Position numbers and translations under genes: made by a program
From: Gammaproteobacteria bacterium
GTDB taxonomy: Bacteria > Pseudomonadota > Gammaproteobacteria > Steroidobacterales > Steroidobacteraceae
Direction: 5' to 3'
DNA length: 64,000 bases
Assembly: GCA_947469285.1 (NCBI GenBank)
Contig: CANIOW010000002.1
Coordinates: 1 to 64,000, forward strand
The notes under the pieces: generated by a model
Seen by the model: only the letters and a program-made list of their open reading frames with translations
Databases searched by the model: none
Told to the model about the DNA's origin: nothing
In this document: in pieces, positions 18,814 to 28,000 of the stretch
How the letters are laid out: the number at the start of each line of letters is the position of its first letter
Numbering within the stretch: position 1 is the first letter of the stretch

Positions 18814-20502
18814 CTAATGAACCCGCGAGGCCGCCGCTGCACGACCCGCGCGCCGTCCTGAGAACACACAATCCGCCAGCGAAATGCCGCTGATATAACC
18901 ATCTGCCGGAATGCCAATCGCGGTACGTCCCGCCGCATACAGCCCACCGATGGGTGTGCCATCACCACGCAGTACCGCTCCAGAGCGCTCGTCCACCTGC
19001 AGCCCGCTCAAGGTAAAGAAGACGAAAAATGCAAACTGGTTGCTCACCGAGGTATTGAGCGCCCAATACGGCCCAGCGCCGAGTGCCCGGCAATAATCGG
19101 GGCTCTTGCCTAGCGGATCGGGAGCACCCGCCTCAATGGCTGTGCCGAGCGTCTGGTTCGTCATTTCCAAAGTTGCCGGATCAACACCGATCTTGCGCGC
19201 TAGCCCGGCAAGCGTCTGGTCGCGTTTCGTGCCGCCGAAAAGCCGGTTGAGCAAGGCAGGTAACCGATGACTCTTGAAGGTGCCATCGCCGGTGGGAATG
19301 CACTGCAGCAGCAGCTTCCGGTGTAGTTCCCGGTCGAGGATAATCCACGCATCACCATTGGGCTGCTGCAAGATGGCATTGCCCAGCACGGCGTTGTAGG
19401 CATCTTCATTAATGAAGCGTTTGCCTTGTTGATTGACCATCAACCCGGTCACCAGTGCATTCGGCGGCGCGATCATCCGTCCGAGCATCGCACGGTCCAG
19501 CCCCCGGACGGCGCCCCCGACTGAACACCCCAGCTGAATGCCACTGCCATTACAGCCCATCGAACCCAGGCGCATCAAAGCACCCACACGGCCCGCTAGC
19601 CGTGGCAGGTGCTGGCGCACCATGGCGGTGTTGTAACCAAAACCGCCAGTCGACAGGATGACGCCGGCCCGCGCCCGGAGCCGCACCCGTGATCCGGCCT
19701 GCTGCTCGAGAGCCACGGCAGCATCGATAGCCTGCTCCGCTCTGGCCGCATTAAACGGCCTGACCGGATCGACTTTAGCGTACAGCGCCTGATGCCGCCG
19801 CTGCGCTGCCGCCGCTGGTAATTCCAAGGTCTCGACACCGAGAACTGCCCCGCTTGCGTCGACCACCAAACGCATGACACGGCTATGCTGCCGTACACGG
19901 ATTGTGCTCTGACCCATGGCCCGCTTCAGCGCACCAAAGAACGCATAGCCCGTCAGCCCCTTGCCCACCGTTCGGTGACCACGCGGCGCGGGTTTTGCGG
20001 TGGCGGCAAAAGCGGGACTGGCTTCGTTGCCGGAAAAATATAAAAACTGACCCTCGGGTGGATAGTTGGTCTTGCCGCGGTGCAACGAGCCTTCGAACAC
20101 GACTCCATGCTTGACCAACCACTCGGTGTTATCCGCACTCTCTACACAGAACTGGCGTAGCGTGGCCTCGCTCACCGCATCCTTCCGCTCCAACGACAGG
20201 TAATCAAACATGTCCTCGGCGGTATCCAGATAACCGGCATCCTGCTGAAAGCGCGTGCCACCGGCGTAGAACACACCGCCGGACATCGCAGTGGCACCGC
20301 CGCCTGCAAAGCGCTCCACCACCAACACTTCGGCGCCACGCTCGTGGGCTTCAAGCGCAGCCGCGGCCCCGGCTCCTCCCAACCCGACCACCACCACATC
20401 GGCTACGTCGTCCCACTGCAGCGCAGCAGCATCGGTAACGCGCAGCGGTTCATCGATCACCACACCCGCAGTCTCGTTAGCAGCAGAACCGTAGGTACTC
20501 AT
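18814..20502 (-). CDS. KstD-like FAD-dependent ketosteroid/enone dehydrogenase
   Basis: A 562-residue flavoprotein of the fumarate-reductase/3-ketosteroid dehydrogenase superfamily. The FAD dinucleotide motif VVVVGLGGAGAAAALEA is near residue 35, GGGATAMSGGVFYAGG follows, and the C-terminal FAD segment reads GGLYAAGRTAIGIPADGYISG then SLADCVFSGRRAG. This ending is typical of 3-ketosteroid Delta1- and Delta4-(5alpha)-dehydrogenases. It would oxidise a ring C-C bond next to a ketone. It stands at the head of three MaoC genes on the same strand (gap 3 bp to the next). The exact substrate is inferred. Confidence 0.84.
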   Translation of the reverse strand: MSTYGSAANETAGVVIDEPLRVTDAAALQWDDVADVVVVGLGGAGAAAALEAHERGAEVLVVERFAGGGATAMSGGVFYAGGTRFQQDAGYLDTAEDMFDYLSLERKDAVSEATLRQFCVESADNTEWLVKHGVVFEGSLHRGKTNYPPEGQFLYFSGNEASPAFAATAKPAPRGHRTVGKGLTGYAFFGALKRAMGQSTIRVRQHSRVMRLVVDASGAVLGVETLELPAAAAQRRHQALYAKVDPVRPFNAARAEQAIDAAVALEQQAGSRVRLRARAGVILSTGGFGYNTAMVRQHLPRLAGRVGALMRLGSMGCNGSGIQLGCSVGGAVRGLDRAMLGRMIAPPNALVTGLMVNQQGKRFINEDAYNAVLGNAILQQPNGDAWIILDRELHRKLLLQCIPTGDGTFKSHRLPALLNRLFGGTKRDQTLAGLARKIGVDPATLEMTNQTLGTAIEAGAPDPLGKSPDYCRALGAGPYWALNTSVSNQFAFFVFFTLSGLQVDERSGAVLRGDGTPIGGLYAAGRTAIGIPADGYISGISLADCVFSGRRAGRAAAASRVH

Positions 20503-20505
20503 GAA

Positions 20506-20991
20506 TTAAGGCCTCCAGTCGGCAGCGGTAATCGACCACGGTGAGGGCGCGCTGTCCGTGGCCGGCAAGGCCATGCGCACCTGCGACGTGGTCGCAATAC
20601 GCTCACCCACCGCCATCTCGATGGACACCTTGACCCAACAGCGCTCTGCGGATTCTTGCTCAAGGCTGTCAATGACGCCGGAGATCACCAGCTCATCGCC
20701 CGGACAAATGGAACTGCGCATCGACAGCTTCAGCCGCGCTATGCGACCTTGTGGGCCAGACCAGTCGGTGAGATAGCGGCTAATCCAGCCAGCTTGGGTG
20801 TAATAGTTCATAACGATATTCGGTAGGCCGCCGGTGGAGGTTGACCACGGATAATCGTGATGCAAGGGCTGCCAGTCGCGACTAGCGATAGCGCCCATGA
20901 TGATCGCCTTGGTTGTCACCACCACGCGCAATTCCGGTAAGCGCGTGTTGACCACGGGGAGTGGGTTCATTGGCATGTCTTGTTCACTCAC
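20506..20991 (-). CDS. MaoC-like acyl dehydratase
   Basis: A 161-residue hotdog-fold protein. The hydratase-type motif appears as SRDWQPLHHDYPW near residues 38-50, with the D and H of the (R)-enoyl-CoA hydratase 2 motif. Its ATG overlaps the stop of the upstream MaoC_N protein by four bases (ATGA), so the two probably form a heteromeric enoyl-CoA hydratase, as in ChsH1/ChsH2-type steroid side-chain enzymes (family knowledge). Cytoplasmic. Confidence 0.84.
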   Translation of the reverse strand: MSEQDMPMNPLPVVNTRLPELRVVVTTKAIIMGAIASRDWQPLHHDYPWSTSTGGLPNIVMNYYTQAGWISRYLTDWSGPQGRIARLKLSMRSSICPGDELVISGVIDSLEQESAERCWVKVSIEMAVGERIATTSQVRMALPATDSAPSPWSITAADWRP

Positions 20992-21497
20992 GGCGTGCGG
21001 TAGGCGAGCATTTCAAGGGTCTGCAAACCGAGTAGCACTTGGTCCTGCCGACGATAAACGACATCGATGGTCCACTTTCTGCCGATGCCGAGTCGTGTCG
21101 GTTTTTCGTCGCCCACGGCACGCAACATTTGCTCTACCTGCACCTTGTCCCCCGCGTGCACCGGCTCATGAAATTCCAGCTCTACCCCGATCGTGATGCC
21201 ATTGGGCAAGCCAAGCGCTTCCTTGAGCATAAAATGCAGCTCTAATGGACGAACGCCGTGACCCTGTTTTCCCGGGTACCAGTCCAGTTCGCTGCCCCAA
21301 CCTGCCAGCAACGCTGGCGGCGCAATGACACGACCCGTGTGTTCCTGGGCAATGGCATCCTCCCAATACAGCGGATTGCCATCTTGTACCGCCGCGCAGA
21401 ATGTCAGCCACAAGCCGCGCTCCACGGTCACCGTGTGGTCAACTTTTACCACGGTCTTGCCGATCCAGTTTTTAACGAGGTCTGGCAAGTCACTCAT
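20988..21497 (-). CDS. MaoC N-terminal-type dehydratase subunit (FAS1-like dehydratase)
   Basis: A 169-residue hotdog protein of the MaoC_dehydrat_N type: VERGLWLTFCAAVQDGNPLYWED, IAPPALLAGWG and ELEFHEPVHAGDKV. It lacks the full catalytic DxxPxH motif in the usual place, which suits a partner subunit. It is translationally coupled (ATGA overlap) to the next MaoC gene. A GAGTAGAG stretch lies upstream of the ATG. The partner arrangement resembles two-gene hydratases acting on steroid acyl-CoAs; that parallel is inference. Confidence 0.83.
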   Translation of the reverse strand: MSDLPDLVKNWIGKTVVKVDHTVTVERGLWLTFCAAVQDGNPLYWEDAIAQEHTGRVIAPPALLAGWGSELDWYPGKQGHGVRPLELHFMLKEALGLPNGITIGVELEFHEPVHAGDKVQVEQMLRAVGDEKPTRLGIGRKWTIDVVYRRQDQVLLGLQTLEMLAYRTP

Positions 21498-21553
21498 GTC
21501 GATCTCTACTCAGGCAGGAGGTGGCGCCAGCAGTGGGGCTAGAAGCCGCGTTA

Positions 21554-22042
21554 TTACACACTGGCAGTGGTACCAAAATACATCCGGCCCACCGCTTCTA
21601 CAACACAGGCGGGCTTGGCACTGCCGTCTATTTCGACGGTGTACTGACTAACCACTTGCAGGCAGTGACCACCGACCTCCTCCACGCTAACGAGCTGCGT
21701 GCGTGCCCGCACCCGACTGCCCACGACCACGGGGCTGGGGAAGCGAACCCGGTTCAATCCATAGTTGACCGACAAGGTGATGCCTGGATACAGCGGCTTG
21801 CCCACCACCACTCGCCGCGCCAGAAACGGGATCAGCGACAATGTCAGATAGCCGTGAGCGATGGGCGCACCGAAAGGAGATTCGCGACTGGCCCGCTCTG
21901 GGTCCACGTGAATCCATTGCCTATCCATCGTCGCTTCGGCAAACGCGTTGATTCTGGCTTGATCAATCGTCAGCCATTCACCGACATAAGTTTCCGTGCC
22001 AAGCTTGGCTTGCAGGTCGTTTAATGCTGCTTGATAAGGCAT
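21554..22042 (-). CDS. MaoC family dehydratase (NodN-like)
   Basis: A 162-residue hotdog protein with the complete hydratase signature: AFAEATMDRQWIHVDPERA near residues 35-53 and FGAPIAHGYLTLSLIP just after. This is the canonical (R)-specific enoyl-CoA hydratase/NodN pattern, more standard than the two downstream MaoC genes. The gap to the next gene is 56 bp. It diverges from a thioesterase gene 89 bp away. It likely hydrates an enoyl-CoA during side-chain degradation. Confidence 0.88.
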   Translation of the reverse strand: MPYQAALNDLQAKLGTETYVGEWLTIDQARINAFAEATMDRQWIHVDPERASRESPFGAPIAHGYLTLSLIPFLARRVVVGKPLYPGITLSVNYGLNRVRFPSPVVVGSRVRARTQLVSVEEVGGHCLQVVSQYTVEIDGSAKPACVVEAVGRMYFGTTASV

Positions 22043-22131
22043 CTAGCCGCTCCAGTAGTTCAAGGGTCAGGGTTGGTAAACAGCGCAGTTTCAGCGTAAA
22101 GTTCGGCCGCCGCAGGTCCGGAAAATAAAAG

Positions 22132-22542
22132 ATGCTTCCTACACACGGTTTCAATGCCTTATTGGGTCTCGAACTTCAAGGCTCCCAAAACGGCGACTAC
22201 GTTCTCGAACTACTCATCGGCCCCGGGCACCTCAACGAAGCCGGAGGTGTGCATGGCGGGGTCTATCTCAGCCTGCTGGACACGGTCATGGCCAGAGCAG
22301 GCCGCATGAACCAAGGCCCAGATCTCTACCTGCCCACATTGGAACTCAAAACCAACTTCTTAGGTTCCGTGAACAGCGGCCGCATCATTGCCAAAGGCCG
22401 CGTCATTTCCAGAACCCGACGCACCTGCTATGCGGAGGGCGAACTCATGAGTGACGCCGGCAAACTGCTCGCCCGCGGCAGTTGCACCATGATCACCGTC
22501 GAGGCCAGAGCCACTCCCGAAAAACCTAGCGAGGCAGGTTGA
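22132..22542 (+). CDS. PaaI-family hotdog thioesterase
   Basis: A 136-residue hotdog protein with the PaaI/thioesterase motif NEAGGVHGGVYLSLLDTVMARA near residues 30-51 (the HGG..D catalytic region). It should hydrolyse acyl-CoA esters, possibly to rescue dead-end CoA intermediates. It is the only plus-strand gene in this stretch. Its last 17 bases overlap the 3' end of the convergent acyl-CoA dehydrogenase gene. Confidence 0.86.
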   Translation: MLPTHGFNALLGLELQGSQNGDYVLELLIGPGHLNEAGGVHGGVYLSLLDTVMARAGRMNQGPDLYLPTLELKTNFLGSVNSGRIIAKGRVISRTRRTCYAEGELMSDAGKLLARGSCTMITVEARATPEKPSEAG

Positions 22543-23689
22543 GACGATTGGCGATGTTGTTCTTCTGAATGGCCGAGGAACCTCCGAGAATCGGCAGAAT
22601 GAGAATGTCGCGGACGTAGCGCTCCATATCGAAACCGCGGACGTAACCATACGCACCCATCACCTGCTGACAGGTAATGACGATGTCCCGTGCGGTGTCA
22701 CAGACAAACAGCTTGGCCATGGAGGTTTCCACCGACGCCGGCAGCTGTTGATCCAGCAGCCACGCCGCATGGTAGGTCATCAAGCGGCAGGCCTCGAGCT
22801 TGGTCTTAACCTCCGCCAGCAGGTGTCGGATGGACTGGATGGTGCAGATGGGCTTGCCGAACTGCACGCGGTCCTTGGAATAGTCCCAGGCATCTTCGAC
22901 GGCTGCACGGGCAATGCCCAGCGCCATCGCTGCAATTTCCAGTTTCTCGATATCGAGCCCCGGGCCGACCAGCTTTTTCCAGCCCTCGTTCAAACCTGCC
23001 TCGCCCCCGACGACGCGCTCCACCGGCACCACCACGTCGTCAAATTGAACGTCGTACGTGCCAACCCCTTTAAGGCCCATGGTTTCCTGCGCCTTCATCT
23101 GCACGCCCGGCGAGTTGGGCGGGATCAGCAGCAAAGATAAATTGCGGTAGCGGTCCTCTACCGGCCCCGTACGCACCAAGGTGTAGATGTAGTCGCACAG
23201 GGCGGCACCGGAACAAAACCGCTTCGCTCCCCGCACCACGATCATGTCCCCTTGGCGCGTACCGGTCGTGCGGACACTGGCGACATCAGCGCCTACATCC
23301 GGCTCCGAGATGCCGTAGGCGAAAATAAGTCCTGCGTTCGCCACTCGCGGCAACAGTTCGCGCTTTTGCTGCTCGCTAGCCACTTCGGCCAAGTTCAGCC
23401 CGGCATAACACGCCGATTGGATATACGCGCCGCCGACCGACAGGCTGCGTGAGCACAGTTCTTCGATCACGACCACGGTGCCGGTGATGTCGCGCCCGCT
23501 GCCGCCATATTCCTCCGGGACTGTCAGGCCCATCATCCCCAGCTCGACCAGTTGGTCATGCACTTCACGGGGGAAATGATTGTCCTGGTCCCATTGACGG
23601 GCTTTTTCCCGCGTCATTTCCTTGGCGATGAAACGTTTCAGCACCTCGCGCAACATGCCGATGTGTTCGGGTTCTTGAAACTGCAACAT
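22526..23689 (-). CDS. Acyl-CoA dehydrogenase
   Basis: A 387-residue FAD-dependent acyl-CoA dehydrogenase. Conserved segments are FAYGISEPDVGADVASVRT near residues 125-143, the RVQFGKPICTIQSIRHLLAE helix, QVMGAYGYVRGFDMERY and the end ILGGSSAIQKNNIANRL. The usual GT-E of the C-terminal motif is SS-A. It may be a short-branched or ring-side-chain enzyme. It is followed in transcription by nothing on the same strand for 90 bp, and overlaps the thioesterase gene tail to tail. Confidence 0.92.
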   Translation of the reverse strand: MLQFQEPEHIGMLREVLKRFIAKEMTREKARQWDQDNHFPREVHDQLVELGMMGLTVPEEYGGSGRDITGTVVVIEELCSRSLSVGGAYIQSACYAGLNLAEVASEQQKRELLPRVANAGLIFAYGISEPDVGADVASVRTTGTRQGDMIVVRGAKRFCSGAALCDYIYTLVRTGPVEDRYRNLSLLLIPPNSPGVQMKAQETMGLKGVGTYDVQFDDVVVPVERVVGGEAGLNEGWKKLVGPGLDIEKLEIAAMALGIARAAVEDAWDYSKDRVQFGKPICTIQSIRHLLAEVKTKLEACRLMTYHAAWLLDQQLPASVETSMAKLFVCDTARDIVITCQQVMGAYGYVRGFDMERYVRDILILPILGGSSAIQKNNIANRLNLPR

Positions 23690-23695
23690 CAGGTT

Positions 23696-23992
23696 TCACA
23701 TCCCAACACTGTCTACCACCCACAATTCCGCCGCCACCGTGCTTTGCCGTAGACGCATGACGGGCAAATAATCGGGGTCTGCATAAAAGCGATTCAGGTG
23801 CTCCCGGGTGGGGAACTCCAACATCACCACGGCATCGGGGACCGACGCATCGCCTTCCAGGCGGGTGGGCGAGCCACCCTTCACGAGGTACTTGCCCCCA
23901 TGTTTTGCGACCAGCGGCTCGGCCACGGCCCGGTATTCGCGGTACCAGTCCCAGTCTTTTACCCGCAGCAGCCCGATCATATAAGCGGCCAA
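23696..23992 (-). CDS. DUF1330 family protein
   Basis: A 98-residue protein with the DUF1330 pattern (ferredoxin-like alpha/beta barrel): YREYRAVAEPLVAKHGGKYLVKGG near the start, VMLEFPTREHLNRFYADPDY in the middle. The frame begins with TTG preceded by AGGA at seven bases; an ATG four codons in is the alternative. It lies six bases upstream of the acyl-CoA dehydrogenase gene, so they are co-transcribed. No activity is established for the family. Confidence 0.83.
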   Translation of the reverse strand: MAAYMIGLLRVKDWDWYREYRAVAEPLVAKHGGKYLVKGGSPTRLEGDASVPDAVVMLEFPTREHLNRFYADPDYLPVMRLRQSTVAAELWVVDSVGM

Positions 23993-24215
23993 ATCATGTC
24001 CTCACCGGTGCTCTAGACCCCGCCATCATAGGGGCACCCCCGGCTCAAGTTAAACTCGCTTTGCCCCTCGGTGCGCCCCACCCGCCGTACCCGGCAGCAA
24101 TTGTGAGTTTCATTTGAGTGCCCAGCTCAAGCATCATTGTCCACTGCTACTGTTCGGCGGGCCTCAGCGATCAAAACCGCTGGCTGCGCCCGGCCCACCC
24201 CATGAGGAACCTGAC

Positions 24216-25361
24216 ATGTCGATGCCCATCCCGCGAACCCTGTTTTCCGAGGAACATGAGGCCTTCAGAACCACGGTTAGGCGGTTCATGGAGGCAGAGA
24301 TTGAGCCAAACATGCCCCGCTGGATGGAGCAAGGCTATGCCGACCGCGACGTTTGGCGACTAGCGGGGCAGTTAGGGCTACTCTGCGTGACTATTCCAGA
24401 GGAGTACGGCGGCGCGGGGGCAGACCGAAAATACAGCGCTGTCCTGATCGAGGAGCAGCAGCGGGCGAACGCGTTTGGCCCGGGATTCGCGATGCATTCC
24501 GAGATCGTCGCCCCCTATATTGCCCGCTTTGGCTCCCCAGAGCAGAAAGCCCAATGGCTCCCGAAAATGGCCCGAGGCGAGACGATCGGCGCCTTGGGCA
24601 TGACCGAGCCCGGGGCCGGGTCCGACTTACAGCGCATCAAGACCACGGCGCGGCGCGAAGGCGATGAACTGGTCATTAATGGCTCGAAAATTTTCATCAC
24701 CAACGGTTTCTTCGCCGATCTGGTGGTGCTGGTCGTCAAAACCGACCCCACGCTGGGGGCAAAAGGGGTGACGCTGGTGCTGGTGGAGACAGACCGCCCC
24801 GGGTTTCGCAAAGGCAAGCTGCTGAACAAGGTGGGGCAGAAGGCGCAAGACGCCGTCGAGCTGTTCTTCGACGAAGTGCGCGTCCCGACGGGGAACATCC
24901 TGGGCGAGGAAGGCAAGGGATTCACCTACCTGATGCAGGAGCTCGCCTGGGAACGCCTGATTATCGCCATCCGCTCGGTCGCCGGAGCCACCTGGGCTAT
25001 TGAGCAGACCGTCGCTTACACCAAAGAGCGTACTGCTTTTGGCCAAGCGCTCATCGAGTTCCAGAACTCCAAGTTCAAACTCGCCGAGTGCAAGACGGAA
25101 ACACAGATTGCGCAGGTATTTATCGACCACTGTTTGAATATGACCTGTGCGGGCACCTTGGAGGCGGAAGCTTCTGCCATGGCCAAGTGGTGGTGCACCG
25201 AGCTGCAAAACCGCGTCTTGGACGTCTGCGTCCAGCTACATGGCGGCTACGGCTATATCCTCGACTACCCCATCGCCCGCGCCTGGGTGGACGCGCGCCC
25301 GCAGATGATCTACGGCGGCACGAACGAGATCATGAAAGAGATCATCGGCCGGAAGTTATGA
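24216..25361 (+). CDS. Acyl-CoA dehydrogenase
   Basis: A 381-residue acyl-CoA dehydrogenase. Landmarks: FSEEHEAFRTTVRRFM at the N-terminus, GALGMTEPGAGSDLQRIKTTA near residues 130-150, RTAFGQALIEFQN, VCVQLHGGYGYILDYP and the end MIYGGTNEIMKEIIGRKL. The ATG at 24216 is supported by AGGA eight bases before it; the upstream frame is not conserved. The full C-terminal GGTNEI motif suggests a stand-alone homotetrameric enzyme. It heads a plus-strand run of seven genes to 29.9 kb. Confidence 0.93.
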   Translation: MSMPIPRTLFSEEHEAFRTTVRRFMEAEIEPNMPRWMEQGYADRDVWRLAGQLGLLCVTIPEEYGGAGADRKYSAVLIEEQQRANAFGPGFAMHSEIVAPYIARFGSPEQKAQWLPKMARGETIGALGMTEPGAGSDLQRIKTTARREGDELVINGSKIFITNGFFADLVVLVVKTDPTLGAKGVTLVLVETDRPGFRKGKLLNKVGQKAQDAVELFFDEVRVPTGNILGEEGKGFTYLMQELAWERLIIAIRSVAGATWAIEQTVAYTKERTAFGQALIEFQNSKFKLAECKTETQIAQVFIDHCLNMTCAGTLEAEASAMAKWWCTELQNRVLDVCVQLHGGYGYILDYPIARAWVDARPQMIYGGTNEIMKEIIGRKL

Positions 25362-25503
25362 CCGCCCGCCTGAACGGTGGCTGGACGGCCGCTTGCGAGT
25401 TGAATCTGAGCCTCGGGTTCTCCACGCTGACGGCTGCGTTTCCCCTTCCACTACCGCACCTTGCCGGGATTGCGGTGGCACCAGACACCACGGCGGGCTA
25501 CTG

Positions 25504-26307
25504 ATGATCAGCACATTTCCCACGCCGACCCCAAAATCCGCGCCGCGAACCTTGTTCCCAGACGGCGTGGCCGTTGTCATTGGCGGGAGTGGCGGCATCG
25601 GCAGCGCCATTTGTACGGCACTGGCAGAAGCGGGTACGGACGTCGTTTTGACCTATCGGAGCAATATCGCCTCCGCCTTGTCGGTCGTTGATGCCGTGGC
25701 GGCTGCGGGGCAGACAGCCGACTGCCACCAGCTCGCCATCGAATCGGCGAGCGATGTGGCGGCGTTTTTTTTGCGCATTGCCCGCGAGCACACCCGCATC
25801 CATACCGTGGTCAACGCTTCCGGCGCCCTGATTCCCATGTCTTATATCGGCGATCTCCACCCGGAGAAATTCAGCGAGATCATGAACTCCGACGCCAATG
25901 GGTTTTTTAATCTGGTGCATGCCTCGCTGCCACACCTGCGCAAACAGGGCGGCTCATACGTCCAGATCGGCACGGTTGGCATGTTCCGCTGGCCCACGCG
26001 CGACATCATGTCCGTGGCACCCAAGGCGGCCATTGATGCGGTCATGACCGGCATTGCACGCGAAGAAGGCCGCAACGGCATCCGCGCCAACACCGTCGCG
26101 CTCGGACTGATCAACGCCGGCATGGCGCTGCGCTTCAAGGGCAATGCCTATGACGACAACTACTGGGAGGCCGCGGTGAAAAATACCGCTTTAAAGCGTC
26201 TGGGGACGGCCGCCGAAGTGGCCGATGCAGTGGTCTTTTTGGCCTCGAACCGTGCCGCCTATCTGACCGGCCAGACCTTAGTTCTGGACGGTGGTTTCAG
26301 TCTTTGA
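25504..26307 (+). CDS. Short-chain dehydrogenase/reductase
   Basis: A 267-residue classical-type SDR. The NAD(P) motif is VVIGGSGGIGSAI near residues 20-32, NASGALIP corresponds to the NNAG segment, and the end LTGQTLVLDGGFSL is typical. The YxxxK region is weak: MSVAPKAAIDAVMTGIAR has Ala in place of the usual Tyr, so dehydrogenase activity is uncertain and a related isomerase/enoyl reductase role is possible. The ATG at 25504 removes a non-conserved 37-residue extension. It sits between an acyl-CoA dehydrogenase and an NTF2-like gene. Confidence 0.85.
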   Translation: MISTFPTPTPKSAPRTLFPDGVAVVIGGSGGIGSAICTALAEAGTDVVLTYRSNIASALSVVDAVAAAGQTADCHQLAIESASDVAAFFLRIAREHTRIHTVVNASGALIPMSYIGDLHPEKFSEIMNSDANGFFNLVHASLPHLRKQGGSYVQIGTVGMFRWPTRDIMSVAPKAAIDAVMTGIAREEGRNGIRANTVALGLINAGMALRFKGNAYDDNYWEAAVKNTALKRLGTAAEVADAVVFLASNRAAYLTGQTLVLDGGFSL

Positions 26308-26327
26308 CACAGTCTGGCGGAACCCCT

Positions 26328-26777
26328 ATGCAACCCTTGGAGATGGCCGACATCGAGCGTCAGGTGCATCGAGCCATGTGCCGCTATGCGCGTGCACTGG
26401 ACCACCGGGAGTGGGCGCTCCTCGACCAGGTGTTCTGCCCGGATGTCCACTATGCGCCTGTCGGCGTTGAACCGGCTTTCGGCCGTCCGGCAGCCATCGC
26501 CTTGATCCGTTCGTTTCTCGACGGCTGCGGCCCCACGCAACATCTGCTGGGGAATCTGGAGGTTGAAGCGGACGGTGACGCGCCCTATAGCCGCTGTTAC
26601 GTGCGTGCGGCCCACCGCGGCACGGGCGAGCGCAGTAACGTCGAATTTGTGACCCATGCCGAGTATCTGGTGCGTTGGCAGCTGCAGCCTACCGGCTGGC
26701 GCGCCCGGGAATGGGTGCTGCGGCCGCTATGGCACGCCGGGGATATTTCCATTCTCGGCCGAGGCCTGAACACCTGA
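26328..26777 (+). CDS. NTF2/SnoaL-like protein
   Basis: About 149 residues with the NTF2-like/SnoaL_4 pattern: MCRYARALDHREWALLDQVF, FCPDVHYAPVG and EYLVRWQLQPTGWRAREWVL. It could be a dehydratase or isomerase of a ring or enone intermediate; the fold is clear but the activity is not. An in-frame TTG at 26304, overlapping the SDR stop, is an alternative start that would couple translation; ATG 26328 follows a weak GGCGGA. Confidence 0.8.
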   Translation: MQPLEMADIERQVHRAMCRYARALDHREWALLDQVFCPDVHYAPVGVEPAFGRPAAIALIRSFLDGCGPTQHLLGNLEVEADGDAPYSRCYVRAAHRGTGERSNVEFVTHAEYLVRWQLQPTGWRAREWVLRPLWHAGDISILGRGLNT

Positions 26778-26851
26778 GCTGCTCCACTCCATGGTCTTAA
26801 TCGCGGCAAACGCCACCCACGACGTCCCCATCACTTTTTGAGCAGACCACT

Positions 26852-28000
26852 GTGCCCCCATTCGATTTCGTGCCGCCCGAGATGCCGGCGAACACTGCAG
26901 CACTCCGACAGGAGGTCCGGCATTTTCTGCACACCGAGCTCGCCGGCATGCCGGCGGAGTACCGTGCCCAAACCTGGGTGGGGTTCAGCCCCGAATTCAG
27001 TCGCAAACTGGGTGCCCGTGGCTGGATCGGCATGGTCTGGCCCACGCAGCATGGCGGCCAGGGCCGTTCTACGCTGGAGCGCTACATCGTTAACGAGGAA
27101 CTACTGGCCGCCGGTGCTCCAGTGGGCGCCCACTGGATCGCCGATCGGCAAAGCGGTGCGCTGCTGCTGCGCTACGGTAGCGCAGCGGCCATCGAGCGTT
27201 TTCTCCCGCGCATGGCGGCCGGTGAACTGTACTTTTGCATTGGCATGAGCGAGCCGGCCGCCGGCTCAGACTTGGCGGCCATCAAGACACACGCTACCCG
27301 CGTCAATGGTGGCTGGTGCGTCAACGGCTCCAAGCTGTGGACCACGAACGCGCATAAAGCGCACATGATGATCGCTCTGGTCCGCACCACGCACGCTGCC
27401 ACAGACCGACATGCCGGCTTAAGCCAGTTCATCATTGACCTCTCCAGTCCCGGCGTGACCACGCGCGCCATCACCGACCAGGTCGGACAGCAGCACTTCG
27501 GCGAGATCTTCCTCTCGGATGTGTTTGTCCCCGACGAACTGCTGCTGGGGCAGGAAGGTGAGGGCTGGCAACAAGTGAATGCCGAACTCTCGCTAGAGCG
27601 CAGCGGCCCCGAGCGCTACCTGAGCAGCTACCGGCTCCTAGAAGAGCTGGTACGGGCTGCCGGCCCGGCGCCATCCGAGCAACTTGTCCAGCTGGTAGGC
27701 AACCTCACGGCAGAGCTTTGGACCTTGCGTCAGCTCTCCTTGTCCGTCGCGGGTCAGTTGTCGCGCGGCGAAGATGCCACGCTGGAAGCCGCCATCGTCA
27801 AAGACCTCGGTGCTTGTTTCGAGCAAAGCCTACCGCCCACTGTTCAGGCGGCGCTGAGCGATGAAATAACCCCAGAACGACTCGCGCCGCTGTCGCGGGT
27901 ACTGAAATATCTGCTCAATGCCTCACCCGCCTTCTCCCTGCGCGGCGGGACGCGCGAAATACTGCGTGGCATCATTGCGCGGAGGCTGGGGCTGCGATGA
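26852..28000 (+). CDS. Acyl-CoA dehydrogenase, alpha-like subunit
   Basis: A 382-residue acyl-CoA dehydrogenase: MVWPTQHGGQGRSTLERYIV, FCIGMSEPAAGSDLAAIKTHA near residues 135-155 and the end RGGTREILRGIIARRLGLR. The start is GTG at 26852, with ATG ten codons in as the alternative. The next dehydrogenase gene overlaps its stop (ATGA). Such pairs, with one full and one reduced subunit, are known as heterotetrameric alpha2beta2 enzymes in steroid side-chain degradation (ChsE/CasC-type). I infer the same arrangement here. Confidence 0.9.
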   Translation: MPPFDFVPPEMPANTAALRQEVRHFLHTELAGMPAEYRAQTWVGFSPEFSRKLGARGWIGMVWPTQHGGQGRSTLERYIVNEELLAAGAPVGAHWIADRQSGALLLRYGSAAAIERFLPRMAAGELYFCIGMSEPAAGSDLAAIKTHATRVNGGWCVNGSKLWTTNAHKAHMMIALVRTTHAATDRHAGLSQFIIDLSSPGVTTRAITDQVGQQHFGEIFLSDVFVPDELLLGQEGEGWQQVNAELSLERSGPERYLSSYRLLEELVRAAGPAPSEQLVQLVGNLTAELWTLRQLSLSVAGQLSRGEDATLEAAIVKDLGACFEQSLPPTVQAALSDEITPERLAPLSRVLKYLLNASPAFSLRGGTREILRGIIARRLGLR

